Positions 1 to 7,540 of a stretch of 11,459 nt of DNA are shown here, piece by piece. A model generated the notes under the pieces. It saw only the letters and a program-made list of their open reading frames with translations, had not been told where the DNA came from and ran no database searches. The position numbers were made by a program, and so were the translations under genes. Source of the DNA: Alphaproteobacteria bacterium (GTDB lineage Bacteria; Pseudomonadota; Alphaproteobacteria; Elsterales; Elsteraceae); NCBI GenBank assembly GCA_013297545.1, contig JAAFHH010000061.1, positions 1 to 11,459 of the forward strand, written 5' to 3'. How positions within the stretch are numbered: position 1 is the first letter of the stretch; each line of letters begins with the position of its first letter.

Positions 1-1
1 C

Positions 2-1963
2 CCGGTGCTGGGTGGTGTGTCCACCGGCACCCTGGGCCTCGCGGCTGCGGCGTTGGCGGGGGTGTTGCTCGTCTTCACCCTCGGCTTCAGCCCGCGCGAA
101 TGGCGCGATGCCGGCGTTGACGGCGCGATCGGCGTGGTCCGCGGCTGGCGCGCCCTGGTCAGCGGCGCGCGCGTCGGCTGGCGCAAGGCGAAGGTGGAGG
201 TGGAACGCGCGGCTGAGCAGATCCGCGAGGCGGTGCCGACGACATCGCCGCTCGATCCCCGCATCGAGCGGCCGGCTGCAGTGCCCGCGCCGGTTGCCAC
301 ACCCGCACCAGCGCCGGTCCCGAAGCCTGCCGCAGTACCACCGATCGTCGGCCTGCAGGGCGAGCGGGACGAGGCGCGCCTGCGCCGCAAGCCGGAGCCT
401 GGCAACGCAACCGCGTCGCTGCTCGCCCGCGTGGTGCGGCCGAAGAGCGAACCAAAAGTCGCGTTGCTCGCGTATCAGCCTGCAACGACTGCAGCACCGG
501 TGCTGCCGCCGCTCGACCTCTTGAGTGTGCCGCGCTCGGCACCCGTGAGTGTCGACGACATCACACTCGCCGCGACCGCCCGCCAGCTCGAAGGTGTGCT
601 GGCCGATTTCGGCGTGCGCGGCGACATCGTGAAGGTGCGCCCGGGTCCCGTCGTCACGCTCTACGAACTGGAACCGGCAGCCGGCACCAAGTCTGCCCGG
701 GTCGTCGCCCTCGCCGATGATATCGCGCGCGCCATGAGTGCGGTTGCTGTGCGCATCGCGGTCATCCCCGGTCGCACGGTGATCGGCATCGAACTGCCGA
801 ACCCGCAGCGCGATGCGGTGTCGTTGGCGCAGCTGCTGGCGACACCCGCGTGGGCGGACCCTGGTGCGGCGTTGCCGCTGATCCTCGGCAAGGACATTGG
901 TGGGGAGCCGGTGGTGGCCGATCTCGCCCGCATGCCGCACTTGCTGATCGCCGGCACGACGGGATCGGGCAAGTCGGTTGGCCTCAACGCCATGATCTTG
1001 TCGTTGCTCTACCGCCTACCGCCGGAGCGGTGCCGCCTGATCCTGATCGACCCGAAGATGCTGGAATTCAGCGCCTATGACGGCATCCCGCACCTGCTGA
1101 CGCCGGTGGTGACGGATCCGAAACAGGCGATCGTGGCACTGAAATGGGTCGTGCGCGAAATGGAGCAGCGCTACCGCGCGATGTCGCGCCTCGGCGTGCG
1201 CAACATCGAAGGCTACAACACCAAGATCGCCCAGCTGACCAAGGACGGCACGGAACGCACGCGCCGCGTCCAGGTCGGGTTTGATGCTGCCGGCCAGCCC
1301 TTGTTCGAAGAACAATCGCTCGACCTCGATGATATGCCGTTCATCGTCGTCGTCGTCGACGAGATGGCGGACCTGATGATGGTCGCCGGCAAAGAGATCG
1401 AGGCGACGATCCAGCGCCTGGCGCAGATGGCGCGCGCTGCTGGTATTCACCTGATCATGGCAACCCAGCGCCCATCGGTCGATGTCGTCACCGGCACGAT
1501 CAAGGCGAACTTCCCAACCCGCGTGTCCTACCACGTCACCTCGAAGATCGACAGCCGCACGATCCTCGGCGAGGGCGGGGCGGAACAGCTGCTCGGCAAG
1601 GGCGACTTGCTCTACATGCACAATGGCGGGCGGATCACCCGCGTGCATGGGCCGTTCGTGGCCGACGATGATGTCGCAGCCGTAACGGCGTTCCTGCGTG
1701 GCCAGGCCGCCCCGCGCTATGTCGACGCGGTGGTGGCCGATGCGCCTGATGAGCCGCCGGCCGAGGTGTCAACCACTGGTGATGAGCTCTACGACCGGGC
1801 CGCGGCCCTGGTGCTGCAGGAACGCAAGTGCTCGGTCAGCTTCTTGCAACGGCATTTAGCGATTGGCTATAACCGTGCGGCGCGCATTGTCGATCAAATG
1901 GAGGCAGAAGGCCTGGTCGGCCCTGCCAATCACACCGGTAAGCGCGCCTTGCTCGTATCATAG
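2..1963 (+). CDS. ftsK: DNA translocase FtsK, C-terminal part (5' truncated by window edge)
   Basis: Membrane-anchored ATPase that pumps double-stranded DNA at the division septum during chromosome segregation. The frame is open to the left edge, so the true start and most N-terminal membrane helices are missing. With the GTG at nt 5 as residue 1, I see a last hydrophobic helix (about 9-27), a Pro/Ala-rich linker (about 75-180), the alpha domain (about 180-275), Walker A GTTGSGKS (317-324), and Walker B IVVVVDE (447-453) followed by MADLMM. The motor motif MATQRPSVDVVTGTIKANFP comes next, and a winged-helix gamma domain at 593-652 ends in GPANHTGKRALL. The gamma domain is the part known to read polar KOPS sites. 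The insert between the RecA-like core and Walker B is typical of alphaproteobacterial FtsK. No frame disruption is seen. The following genes are PAS proteins and not the lolA often found after ftsK in this class. Confidence 0.96.
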   Translation, partial: PVLGGVSTGTLGLAAAALAGVLLVFTLGFSPREWRDAGVDGAIGVVRGWRALVSGARVGWRKAKVEVERAAEQIREAVPTTSPLDPRIERPAAVPAPVATPAPAPVPKPAAVPPIVGLQGERDEARLRRKPEPGNATASLLARVVRPKSEPKVALLAYQPATTAAPVLPPLDLLSVPRSAPVSVDDITLAATARQLEGVLADFGVRGDIVKVRPGPVVTLYELEPAAGTKSARVVALADDIARAMSAVAVRIAVIPGRTVIGIELPNPQRDAVSLAQLLATPAWADPGAALPLILGKDIGGEPVVADLARMPHLLIAGTTGSGKSVGLNAMILSLLYRLPPERCRLILIDPKMLEFSAYDGIPHLLTPVVTDPKQAIVALKWVVREMEQRYRAMSRLGVRNIEGYNTKIAQLTKDGTERTRRVQVGFDAAGQPLFEEQSLDLDDMPFIVVVVDEMADLMMVAGKEIEATIQRLAQMARAAGIHLIMATQRPSVDVVTGTIKANFPTRVSYHVTSKIDSRTILGEGGAEQLLGKGDLLYMHNGGRITRVHGPFVADDDVAAVTAFLRGQAAPRYVDAVVADAPDEPPAEVSTTGDELYDRAAALVLQERKCSVSFLQRHLAIGYNRAARIVDQMEAEGLVGPANHTGKRALLVS

Positions 1964-1998
1964 CGCGAGCACGCACCGCCCGAGGGACAGCTGGCACA

Positions 1999-2559
1999 AT
2001 GAGCGATCGTTTTGTTGTCGAACCGATCGACCTCAGCCTGGATGGCCACGCGGGTGCGCTGTTGCTGTTGGACTGGTGGCAGCGTGCGCGCGCGGACACC
2101 AACACCCGGCCGCGCCGCCAAGCACTCGACCCGGTCGAGTTCGCCCACCTGGTCGGCGCGATTAATTTGATCGAACGGGATCCCGATGGCCGCTTGCGGT
2201 TTCGCATCCGCGGCGAGCGGATTTTCGCGACCGAGAACGCCGCCGGTGAGCCGCAGTTCGTCGACCAGCTGGAACCCGCGACCTACCGAGACATCGTCAT
2301 CCGCGACTATTCGGAGGCAATGGACAGCGACGCGCCGAGTGCGTCGCGGGTCACCGTCGCAGTTCACGGTCACGAGCCGCTGATCTACCGCCGCTTGATG
2401 CTGCCACTGCTCGGCCGCACCGGGGCGCCAGACACTTTGCTGATGTTCAACCCGGATTCGATGGATTCGGGCCACCGGCATCACGCCCACCAAGTGTTCA
2501 TGGCGCTGATCCGCAGTGCCCGGTCCTTGACGCGCGAAAGCTTTGGGGTGCGCAGCTAG
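1999..2559 (+). CDS. PAS domain protein, PAS_5-like, first of a tandem pair
   Basis: A 186-residue soluble protein with no signal peptide or membrane helix. It resembles the PAS_5 family, single PAS-like domains common in alphaproteobacteria with no established ligand or partner. Family-type landmarks are LLLDWWQRAR (about 22-31), the DPVEFAHLVGAINLI strand/helix (44-58), DGRLRFRIRGER (63-74) and QFVDQLEPATYRD (86-98). A histidine-rich RHHAHQV lies at 160-166. No kinase, GGDEF or HTH output domain is present, so any signalling must act through another protein. The ATG at 1999 has a GAGGGACA ribosome-binding sequence about 8 nt upstream. The gene starts 35 nt after ftsK and 26 nt before its paralogue, so the three may share a transcript. 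The family call is from memory; the function is unknown. Confidence 0.8.
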   Translation: MSDRFVVEPIDLSLDGHAGALLLLDWWQRARADTNTRPRRQALDPVEFAHLVGAINLIERDPDGRLRFRIRGERIFATENAAGEPQFVDQLEPATYRDIVIRDYSEAMDSDAPSASRVTVAVHGHEPLIYRRLMLPLLGRTGAPDTLLMFNPDSMDSGHRHHAHQVFMALIRSARSLTRESFGVRS

Positions 2560-2585
2560 AGCAGATCGGAAAGGGGTCAGCAGCC

Positions 2586-3116
2586 ATGGCCAGCGAACTG
2601 ACCGTCGAGGCGATCGACGTTGCCCTCGATGGCCACCCCGGCGCCAGGCTGCTGCTGGATTGGTGGCAGCGCGAGCGGGATCGGACCGGTGCCTTGCCGC
2701 GCCGTTCCGCCTTCGACCCGGTCGACTTTGCCGGCTTGCTCGGCGCAATCAACCAGATCCAGCGCGAACCCGATGGCCGCTTACGCTTTCGTGTGCGCGG
2801 AGAACGCCTGGTGTCGCCGTGGAACCGCTTAGGCGGCGTGCAGTTCGTCGATCAACTGGAGCCAGCGTCATACCGCGACCTGGTTACCGGCAACTATTTG
2901 GAGGCAATGGCCGGCGGCGTGCCGACGGCGTCGCGGGTGACGATCACGGTGCCCGGCCACGCGCCACTGATCTACCGCCGCTTGACCCTGCCGTTGATGG
3001 ACCGGGCTGGTGCAGCCGACTGCCTGCTGATGTTCAACGTCGACTCGCTCGACCCGAGCTACCGGCACCATTCCCACCAAGTGCTGGCGGCGCTGATCCG
3101 CGATGCTGAGGGCTAA
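2586..3116 (+). CDS. PAS domain protein, PAS_5-like, second of a tandem pair
   Basis: A 176-residue paralogue of the preceding gene. Aligned by hand without gaps, about 110 of 176 positions are identical. The most conserved blocks are LLLDWWQR, DGRLRFR.RGER, QFVDQLEPA.YRD, PLIYRRL.LPL, LLMFN.DS and RHH.HQV. The main divergence is at 75-85, between the RGER strand and QFVDQ, a region that could form part of the PAS ligand pocket, so the copies may recognise different ligands; that is inference. An AAGGGG ribosome-binding sequence lies about 12 nt before the ATG at 2586. The TAA stop (3114-3116) overlaps the stop codon of the convergent Fe-S gene. There is no output domain and no known function. 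Confidence 0.8.
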   Translation: MASELTVEAIDVALDGHPGARLLLDWWQRERDRTGALPRRSAFDPVDFAGLLGAINQIQREPDGRLRFRVRGERLVSPWNRLGGVQFVDQLEPASYRDLVTGNYLEAMAGGVPTASRVTITVPGHAPLIYRRLTLPLMDRAGAADCLLMFNVDSLDPSYRHHSHQVLAALIRDAEG

Positions 3117-5143
3117 CCCTCCCCGAATTCATCCTTACCGGCGGCGCGTTCGCGCAGATAGTCCTCGGTGGTGCGGGCGCGCGGACGGGGAGTGGTTGCG
3201 TAGGGATCAACCGCGTCGATGATCGTCGCTTCGGCCCGGCACTTCTCGCACATCTGCAGCAGGGTGAGGCGCTTCTCGTTCTCGCCCGAGAACATCCAGT
3301 GGCCCATGCCAGAGAGTTTCTGGGTCACTTTCTCGATCTGGGCGCGGGTGCCGAAGGCGCTGTCGCAGCGGATGCAGCGGAACGGCTCTTCGGTTTTCAG
3401 CGTGCGTGTGCCGGCTGACCAGGCCGCGATGTCGAGCTGCGGGACGAGGGTGATCACGCTTTCCGGGCAGGTGTTGGCGCACAGGCCGCACTGCACGCAC
3501 AGGCTCTCGTTGAAGGTGAGGGTCGGCTGGTCTGGGTTGTCGCCGAGTGCGGAGGTTGGGCAGGCGGACACACACGCCAGGCAGAGCGTGCAGCCAGCGA
3601 CCTGGACATCGACTGCACCAAAGGGTGCGCCAGCGGGCAGGGCGACCCGGTCAACCGGCGTCGGGGCGACGCGGGCGAATTCCTTCATCGCGGTCTGCAG
3701 CACGCCGCGCTTGTCGCCGATCGGCAGGAAGCTCGCCGGTGTGGCGGTCGGCAGGGACCGCGGAACGGTGCGCAGCGCCTGCACCAAGTGATCGGGGTCG
3801 TCGGTCTGCAGCACGCTGAGGCCAGCCGCCCCATAGCCGAAGCCATCGAGCAGCTGGTGGCTGAGGGCGACCGTGCGCTCCAGGCCCAATTGGTCGTGCT
3901 TCGGCTTGGCGCGGCTGAGCAGCACGACGCTGACAGCGCCAAAGGCAAACGCGGCAGCGATCAGTTCCGAGCCCACTTGCGTGATCTCATTGACCTGCAG
4001 CGGCAGCACGGTTGCCGGCAGACCATCGCCGAAGCGGGCCGCGGCATCGATCAGCTGGACCCCGTGATCGCCGTCGTGCAGCAGCAGCTGGGGGGCAAGG
4101 CCGCCGGCGGTGCGGTAGGTCACCATCAAGGTGCGCAGGCGGCGCATCAACGCGTCGGCTGTCGGCAGCGCGTAAGACGCAGCCCCCGTGGGGCAGGCGG
4201 CCGCACATTGGCCGCAGCCAGCACAGATCGCGGGATCGATCGCAACCGTATCGCCGGCCGGTTCAATCGCACCCGCCGGGCAGAGATCCAGGCAGCGCGT
4301 GCAGCCGATCTTTCGGCTGCGGGAATGGGCGCACAGGCTTTCGGTGAACTGGATGTAGCGCGGCTTGTCAAAGGTGCCGACCAGATCGGCCGCCTGGGTG
4401 ATCAGCGCTTCCACCTGCGCTGGTACGCGGGGATCAGCGCGCAGGTAGCCGGCGCGCAGGCCGTCGCCCGCAAACAGCGACCGTCCGCCGGTGACATCGA
4501 GCACCAGATCCGCATGCGACGTCGCCCCATCGCGGGCGGGACCAAACACCAGCGTGCTGCGCGAACTGGGAGCAGGCTCCGCCAAGTCGTCGACGCCGAG
4601 TTCGAAACTGCCGAGCACGCCGGCGGCTTTGCGAATGGTGCCCTTGAGTACTGGGAACGCCGTCGTGCGCGGCGGCGGCACCTCGGTTGGGTTGGACAGC
4701 AGCACGGTGATGTCGAGCCGATCGGCCAAGCGCCGCGCGACCTCGAGGGCAACCGCGTCGACACCGTAGACGAGGGCCACCCCCTTGCTCTCGAGTGCCA
4801 GCAAGCTGATGTCCGGCATCGGTTCGCCAGCAGCAGCGAACAGGGCCGCCATCTTTGGGCCGGCGGCACCAGCATCCACCGACCAGCCAGCGGTTTCGCG
4901 CACATTGGCGTAGCGGATCTGGTGCGCTACCCCGGCATCCGATGCCGTCTCTTCGAACAGCGGCTGTTCTTGCGTGCAGCCGATGGTGAGATCGCCAGTG
5001 CCCAGCAACGCCTTGAAACGACCCAGCTCGCGGCGGCACAGTTGCTCGGCCGTAACGACCGTGCCAGCGCAGCCGCGGGTGATCGCAGCAGTGTCGAGGG
5101 GCATGGTGCCCTCGCAAGAACAGACCACGATCGTGCCGGCCAC
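3113..5143 (-). CDS. Multi-cluster 4Fe-4S protein of formate dehydrogenase loci
   Basis: A 676-residue protein, probably cytoplasmic since no signal peptide is seen, and probably an electron carrier or hub. It starts VCSCEGTMPLD, with cysteines at 8, 10, 25, 36 and 56. A Rossmann-like stretch follows (about 118-200). The first ferredoxin pair is C271-x9-C281-x2-C284-x3-C288-P and C307-x2-C310-x2-C313-x3-C317-P. The second pair has two canonical CxxCxxCxxxCP motifs (C518-C528 and C549-C559). The tail carries CxxC pairs at 590/593 and 632/635, which could bind zinc or iron. The GTG at 5143 is preferred because GGGGGAGG sits 5 nt before it and the family starts near VCSCEGTM; an in-frame ATG at 5173 has no such site. 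The gene is divergent from the ligase/DUF operon. Proteins of this build sit beside formate dehydrogenase genes in many proteobacteria; the partner and exact role are unproven. Confidence 0.88.
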   Translation of the reverse strand: MAGTIVVCSCEGTMPLDTAAITRGCAGTVVTAEQLCRRELGRFKALLGTGDLTIGCTQEQPLFEETASDAGVAHQIRYANVRETAGWSVDAGAAGPKMAALFAAAGEPMPDISLLALESKGVALVYGVDAVALEVARRLADRLDITVLLSNPTEVPPPRTTAFPVLKGTIRKAAGVLGSFELGVDDLAEPAPSSRSTLVFGPARDGATSHADLVLDVTGGRSLFAGDGLRAGYLRADPRVPAQVEALITQAADLVGTFDKPRYIQFTESLCAHSRSRKIGCTRCLDLCPAGAIEPAGDTVAIDPAICAGCGQCAAACPTGAASYALPTADALMRRLRTLMVTYRTAGGLAPQLLLHDGDHGVQLIDAAARFGDGLPATVLPLQVNEITQVGSELIAAAFAFGAVSVVLLSRAKPKHDQLGLERTVALSHQLLDGFGYGAAGLSVLQTDDPDHLVQALRTVPRSLPTATPASFLPIGDKRGVLQTAMKEFARVAPTPVDRVALPAGAPFGAVDVQVAGCTLCLACVSACPTSALGDNPDQPTLTFNESLCVQCGLCANTCPESVITLVPQLDIAAWSAGTRTLKTEEPFRCIRCDSAFGTRAQIEKVTQKLSGMGHWMFSGENEKRLTLLQMCEKCRAEATIIDAVDPYATTPRPRARTTEDYLRERAAGKDEFGEG

Positions 5144-5148
5144 AGTAT

Positions 5149-5156
5149 CCTCCCCC
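5149..5156 (-). promoter_or_regulatory. Ribosome-binding site fixing the Fe-S protein start
   Basis: On the minus strand this reads GGGGGAGG, followed by 5 nt and a GTG at 5143. It is the strongest Shine-Dalgarno match near the gene and favours the GTG over the ATG 30 nt upstream, which is preceded only by a GC-rich stretch. Confidence 0.7.
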
Positions 5157-5256
5157 ACCGCCTCGCCGCACATCCATAGGCCGCGGGCGGTTGTTGTTCG
5201 ACAGCAATGCTATAAACATTTCGCTCCCCGCCACCACCATCTGCGGAACAGGGTCT

Positions 5257-5979
5257 ATGGAGTTGGAATTACCGCCGCCCTACGAGCAGGTTCGCGCCCC
5301 CACCGGCGTCAGCGCCCACGACCACGCGGTTGCGATCGCGGCCGAGGCTGGGGCTGGCACCCTGGTGTGGTCCGACCGCACGGCGGTCGCTGAATTCGCG
5401 ATCGTGCTGGAGCCGGCCGAAGACTTAACCCGCGCGCGCTGCGTGGTGTTTGCCGTGCTCGCGGCCGTGATCGACGCGCTCGCCACCCGCGCCCCGCCGG
5501 AAAAGCCGATCACCGTCGATTGGCCGGCGGCGGTGCGCGTCGATCGCGGTCTGGTGGGGGGTGTGCGCCTCGCCTGGCCGGACGGTGCGGAGGAGGGGGA
5601 GCCACCGCTCTGGCTGGTCGCGTCCGCCTGCGTGCGCTTGACGTTTCCCGAATCGGATGAGCCCGGCCAGTGGCCAGATGCAACCTCGCTCGCCGAAGAA
5701 GGTTTTGAGGCGACTTCGGGGCCCGACCTTGCGGCGGCCACCGCGCGGCACTTCATGGTCTACCTGGATCATTGGGCGGAGAGCGGGCTCAAGCGCATTG
5801 CAGAGAGCTACCTCGGCCGATTGAACAAGCCGGACACCAAGGATCGGTGCGGCATCGATATCAATGGCGACTTGGTGTTCGAAGCCGCCCTCGGCCAGAT
5901 CGGCCAGCGCATCCCCCTGCTGCCAGCGCTGACCGATGCCGACTGGCTCGATCGCGCGACTGGGGAGCCGCGCCGGTGA
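5257..5979 (+). CDS. Biotin/lipoate protein ligase-like protein (BPL_LplA_LipB_2 / DUF4444 type)
   Basis: A 240-residue cytoplasmic protein resembling the divergent biotin/lipoate A/B ligase family found beside formate dehydrogenase genes. The ligase-like core covers about 5-170. It includes GTLVWSDRTAVAEFAIVLEP (34-53), WPAAVRVDRGLVGGVRLAWP (89-108) in the place of the usual lysine-containing ligase loop, and WLVASACVRL (119-128). The C-terminal part (about 170-230), with DHWAESGLKRIAESYLGRLN and GIDINGDLVFEA, fits the DUF4444 extension. Ligases of this fold adenylate biotin or lipoate and attach it to a lysine; no carrier protein is visible in this window, so the substrate is unknown. The ATG at 5257 is the most sensible start; an in-frame TTG at 5191 overlaps the likely promoter region. 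The stop overlaps the next start as GTGA, implying translational coupling. Confidence 0.75.
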   Translation: MELELPPPYEQVRAPTGVSAHDHAVAIAAEAGAGTLVWSDRTAVAEFAIVLEPAEDLTRARCVVFAVLAAVIDALATRAPPEKPITVDWPAAVRVDRGLVGGVRLAWPDGAEEGEPPLWLVASACVRLTFPESDEPGQWPDATSLAEEGFEATSGPDLAAATARHFMVYLDHWAESGLKRIAESYLGRLNKPDTKDRCGIDINGDLVFEAALGQIGQRIPLLPALTDADWLDRATGEPRR

Positions 5980-6530
5980 AGCTGTTGCGCACCATCCGCC
6001 TCGACCCGTCGGACGCGCTGGTGTTCCAGCCGCCGGCCGAGCCGGGGGAATGGGCGGTTGGCGGTGGGTTCCTGTTCTGGGATCAAGATCCAGCTGACCT
6101 GACCGGCAAGGACCGGGTCGCGTTCCGCTCTGGCCTGCTCGGCATCGCGAGCTTTGGCTGGTCAACCTTGGTCGCGGTCGCTGAGGCGAGTGCAGACGAT
6201 TGGGATGCAGCGCTCAGCCAATTGGCGGACCAGCTGCAGACGCACCTCGGTGCGCCGTCGCGGGCGGCGGCGGAGGCGGCAGCCGAAGAAGAACTGCGCT
6301 ACGCCCAGACCCTGGCGGACCATCCGACCAACACGTTGATCGCCGTTCACCGCAGCCTCAATGAGGCGGGCGAGATCGTCGAACAGTTCCGCACCTTGAG
6401 CCCGCGGGCACCTGGTACCAGATCGGACATGGCCCGGTTTGGCCCAGCCTTCACCATCGTCGCCTCCGACGAAGGGGAGGTCGAGGAAGCCGTCGACCTG
6501 GTGCAGGTGATGCAAGGATCGAAACCATGA
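5976..6530 (+). CDS. DUF6505 family protein
   Basis: A 184-residue protein starting at GTG 5976 (MKLLRTIRLDPSD), inside the stop codon of the ligase-like gene. It matches my memory of the DUF6505 family, a companion of formate dehydrogenase clusters. Visible features are an N-terminal VFQPPAEPGEWAVGGGFLFW (roughly 13-32), FRSGLLGIASFGWSTLVAVA (about 49-68), an Ala/Glu-rich helix around 90-105, and a C-terminal FGPAFTIVASDEGEVEEAVD segment. There is no signal peptide, metal-binding cysteine cluster or catalytic motif I can name. Its stop overlaps the next ATG (ATGA at 6527-6530). The family name is recalled; a role in formate dehydrogenase biogenesis is inferred from position only. Confidence 0.8.
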   Translation: MKLLRTIRLDPSDALVFQPPAEPGEWAVGGGFLFWDQDPADLTGKDRVAFRSGLLGIASFGWSTLVAVAEASADDWDAALSQLADQLQTHLGAPSRAAAEAAAEEELRYAQTLADHPTNTLIAVHRSLNEAGEIVEQFRTLSPRAPGTRSDMARFGPAFTIVASDEGEVEEAVDLVQVMQGSKP

Positions 6531-7528
6531 CTGAATTCTGGGTCGCGTCCGGCCACCAGCTGAGCCAGCGCACGGCATCTGGCGGGTTGCTGCTGACCGA
6601 CGAGCTGCTGCTCGCCTACCTCGCCCGGCCCGAAGTGTTGCCGCCGGACGAGGCGTGCGATGCGGAACGCGCCCTGCACGCCCGCCTGATGGCGCAGCCG
6701 CGCGCGGCGGTCTCGCCTGCTGACATCGCGGCCCTGGCGGACGATGATGCGCGCGAGAACTGGACCCTGCTGATCGCGTTTCGCGACCGGCTGATCGCGG
6801 CGCCCAGCTTGGAGGCCGCCTACCTGGGTTTGATCCGCGGCGGCGTCGGGCGGACCCCGCCGCTGTTCTTGAACCAGCTGGTCCACATCATCTTGCGCAA
6901 CGCGCTCGATGGCTGCACGGACGCCTACACCTTGCGCGCTGGTGAGCTGTTCTTCCGGCCCCAGCGTGCGAGCTTCCAAGACGGTGCCGTGCTGCTGGCC
7001 GACCTTGAGATCGTCGAGGCGCACGAGTCCGAGCGCAAGGCGATGCCAATCCTCAAGATGTTCGGCGACAGTGCGGCCGACGAGCTTGATGTGTTGGGCG
7101 ACGACACGGCGTTCACCTATTGGAGCCGGTCGGATGCCCACACCATGGCTCTCAATGTCGGGTCCAACCCGAAAAGCCGCGCGGGGCTCGCGCGGGCATT
7201 GGAGGCCTGGGTGCGCCACCTGTTGGGCCTGGAGGTTTCGATCGAGCCGCTGGCCGAGATCCGGGATACCGATTGGCGCTGGTTCGTCGGCCTGGATGCC
7301 GATGCCACACGCATCGGCAATGCGCTGTGGACTGGCAAGCGCTTGAGCGATCAAGACGTGCTCGACGTGCTGGCGCTGTTCCGATTGACACTGCCAGCCG
7401 ACACACCCGTAGTGGACGCGGCGAAGGGGCATCCGGTCTATCTGCTGCTGGCGATGAGTGCGGACAAAACCGTGCGCTTGAAGCCGCAGAACTTGATCAC
7501 CGGCCTGCCGCTCGCACGCGTCGCGTGA
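6527..7528 (+). CDS. DUF6352 family protein
   Basis: A 333-residue soluble protein recognised as DUF6352 from its opening (MTEFWVASGHQL, then LLLTDELLLAYLARPEVLPP) and from DDDARENW near residue 82. The rest is predicted mixed alpha/beta: FLNQLVHIILRNALDGC (about 114-130), a likely beta segment GELFFRPQRASFQDGAVLLA, and FTYWSRSDAHTMALNVG around 198-214. It ends KPQNLITGLPLARVA. No enzyme motif or membrane segment is seen. It is translationally coupled to DUF6505 (4-nt ATGA overlap) and followed 12 nt later by DUF3305. Together with its neighbours it forms a fixed cassette beside periplasmic formate dehydrogenases; its biochemical role is unknown to me. Confidence 0.82.
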   Translation: MTEFWVASGHQLSQRTASGGLLLTDELLLAYLARPEVLPPDEACDAERALHARLMAQPRAAVSPADIAALADDDARENWTLLIAFRDRLIAAPSLEAAYLGLIRGGVGRTPPLFLNQLVHIILRNALDGCTDAYTLRAGELFFRPQRASFQDGAVLLADLEIVEAHESERKAMPILKMFGDSAADELDVLGDDTAFTYWSRSDAHTMALNVGSNPKSRAGLARALEAWVRHLLGLEVSIEPLAEIRDTDWRWFVGLDADATRIGNALWTGKRLSDQDVLDVLALFRLTLPADTPVVDAAKGHPVYLLLAMSADKTVRLKPQNLITGLPLARVA

Positions 7529-7540
7529 GGATTTCGGACT

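Noticed and set aside
1340..1360. Run of TCG triplets in ftsK
   Set aside because: It encodes the hydrophobic Walker B strand (VVVVD) and is explained by codon choice, not by a functional microsatellite.
1964..1998. Search for an intrinsic terminator after ftsK
   Set aside because: The 35-nt gap has no GC hairpin followed by a T run; read-through into the PAS genes seems likely.
5144..5173. ATG 5173 start for the Fe-S protein
   Set aside because: GGGGGAGG lies 5 nt before the GTG at 5143, while the ATG lacks a good site; the family begins near VCSCEGTM.
3788..5179. Plus-strand open frame of 463 codons opposite the Fe-S gene
   Set aside because: It is antisense to a gene with clear ferredoxin motifs, has low-complexity Arg/Gln/Ala composition and no recognisable domain; long shadow frames are expected in GC-rich DNA.
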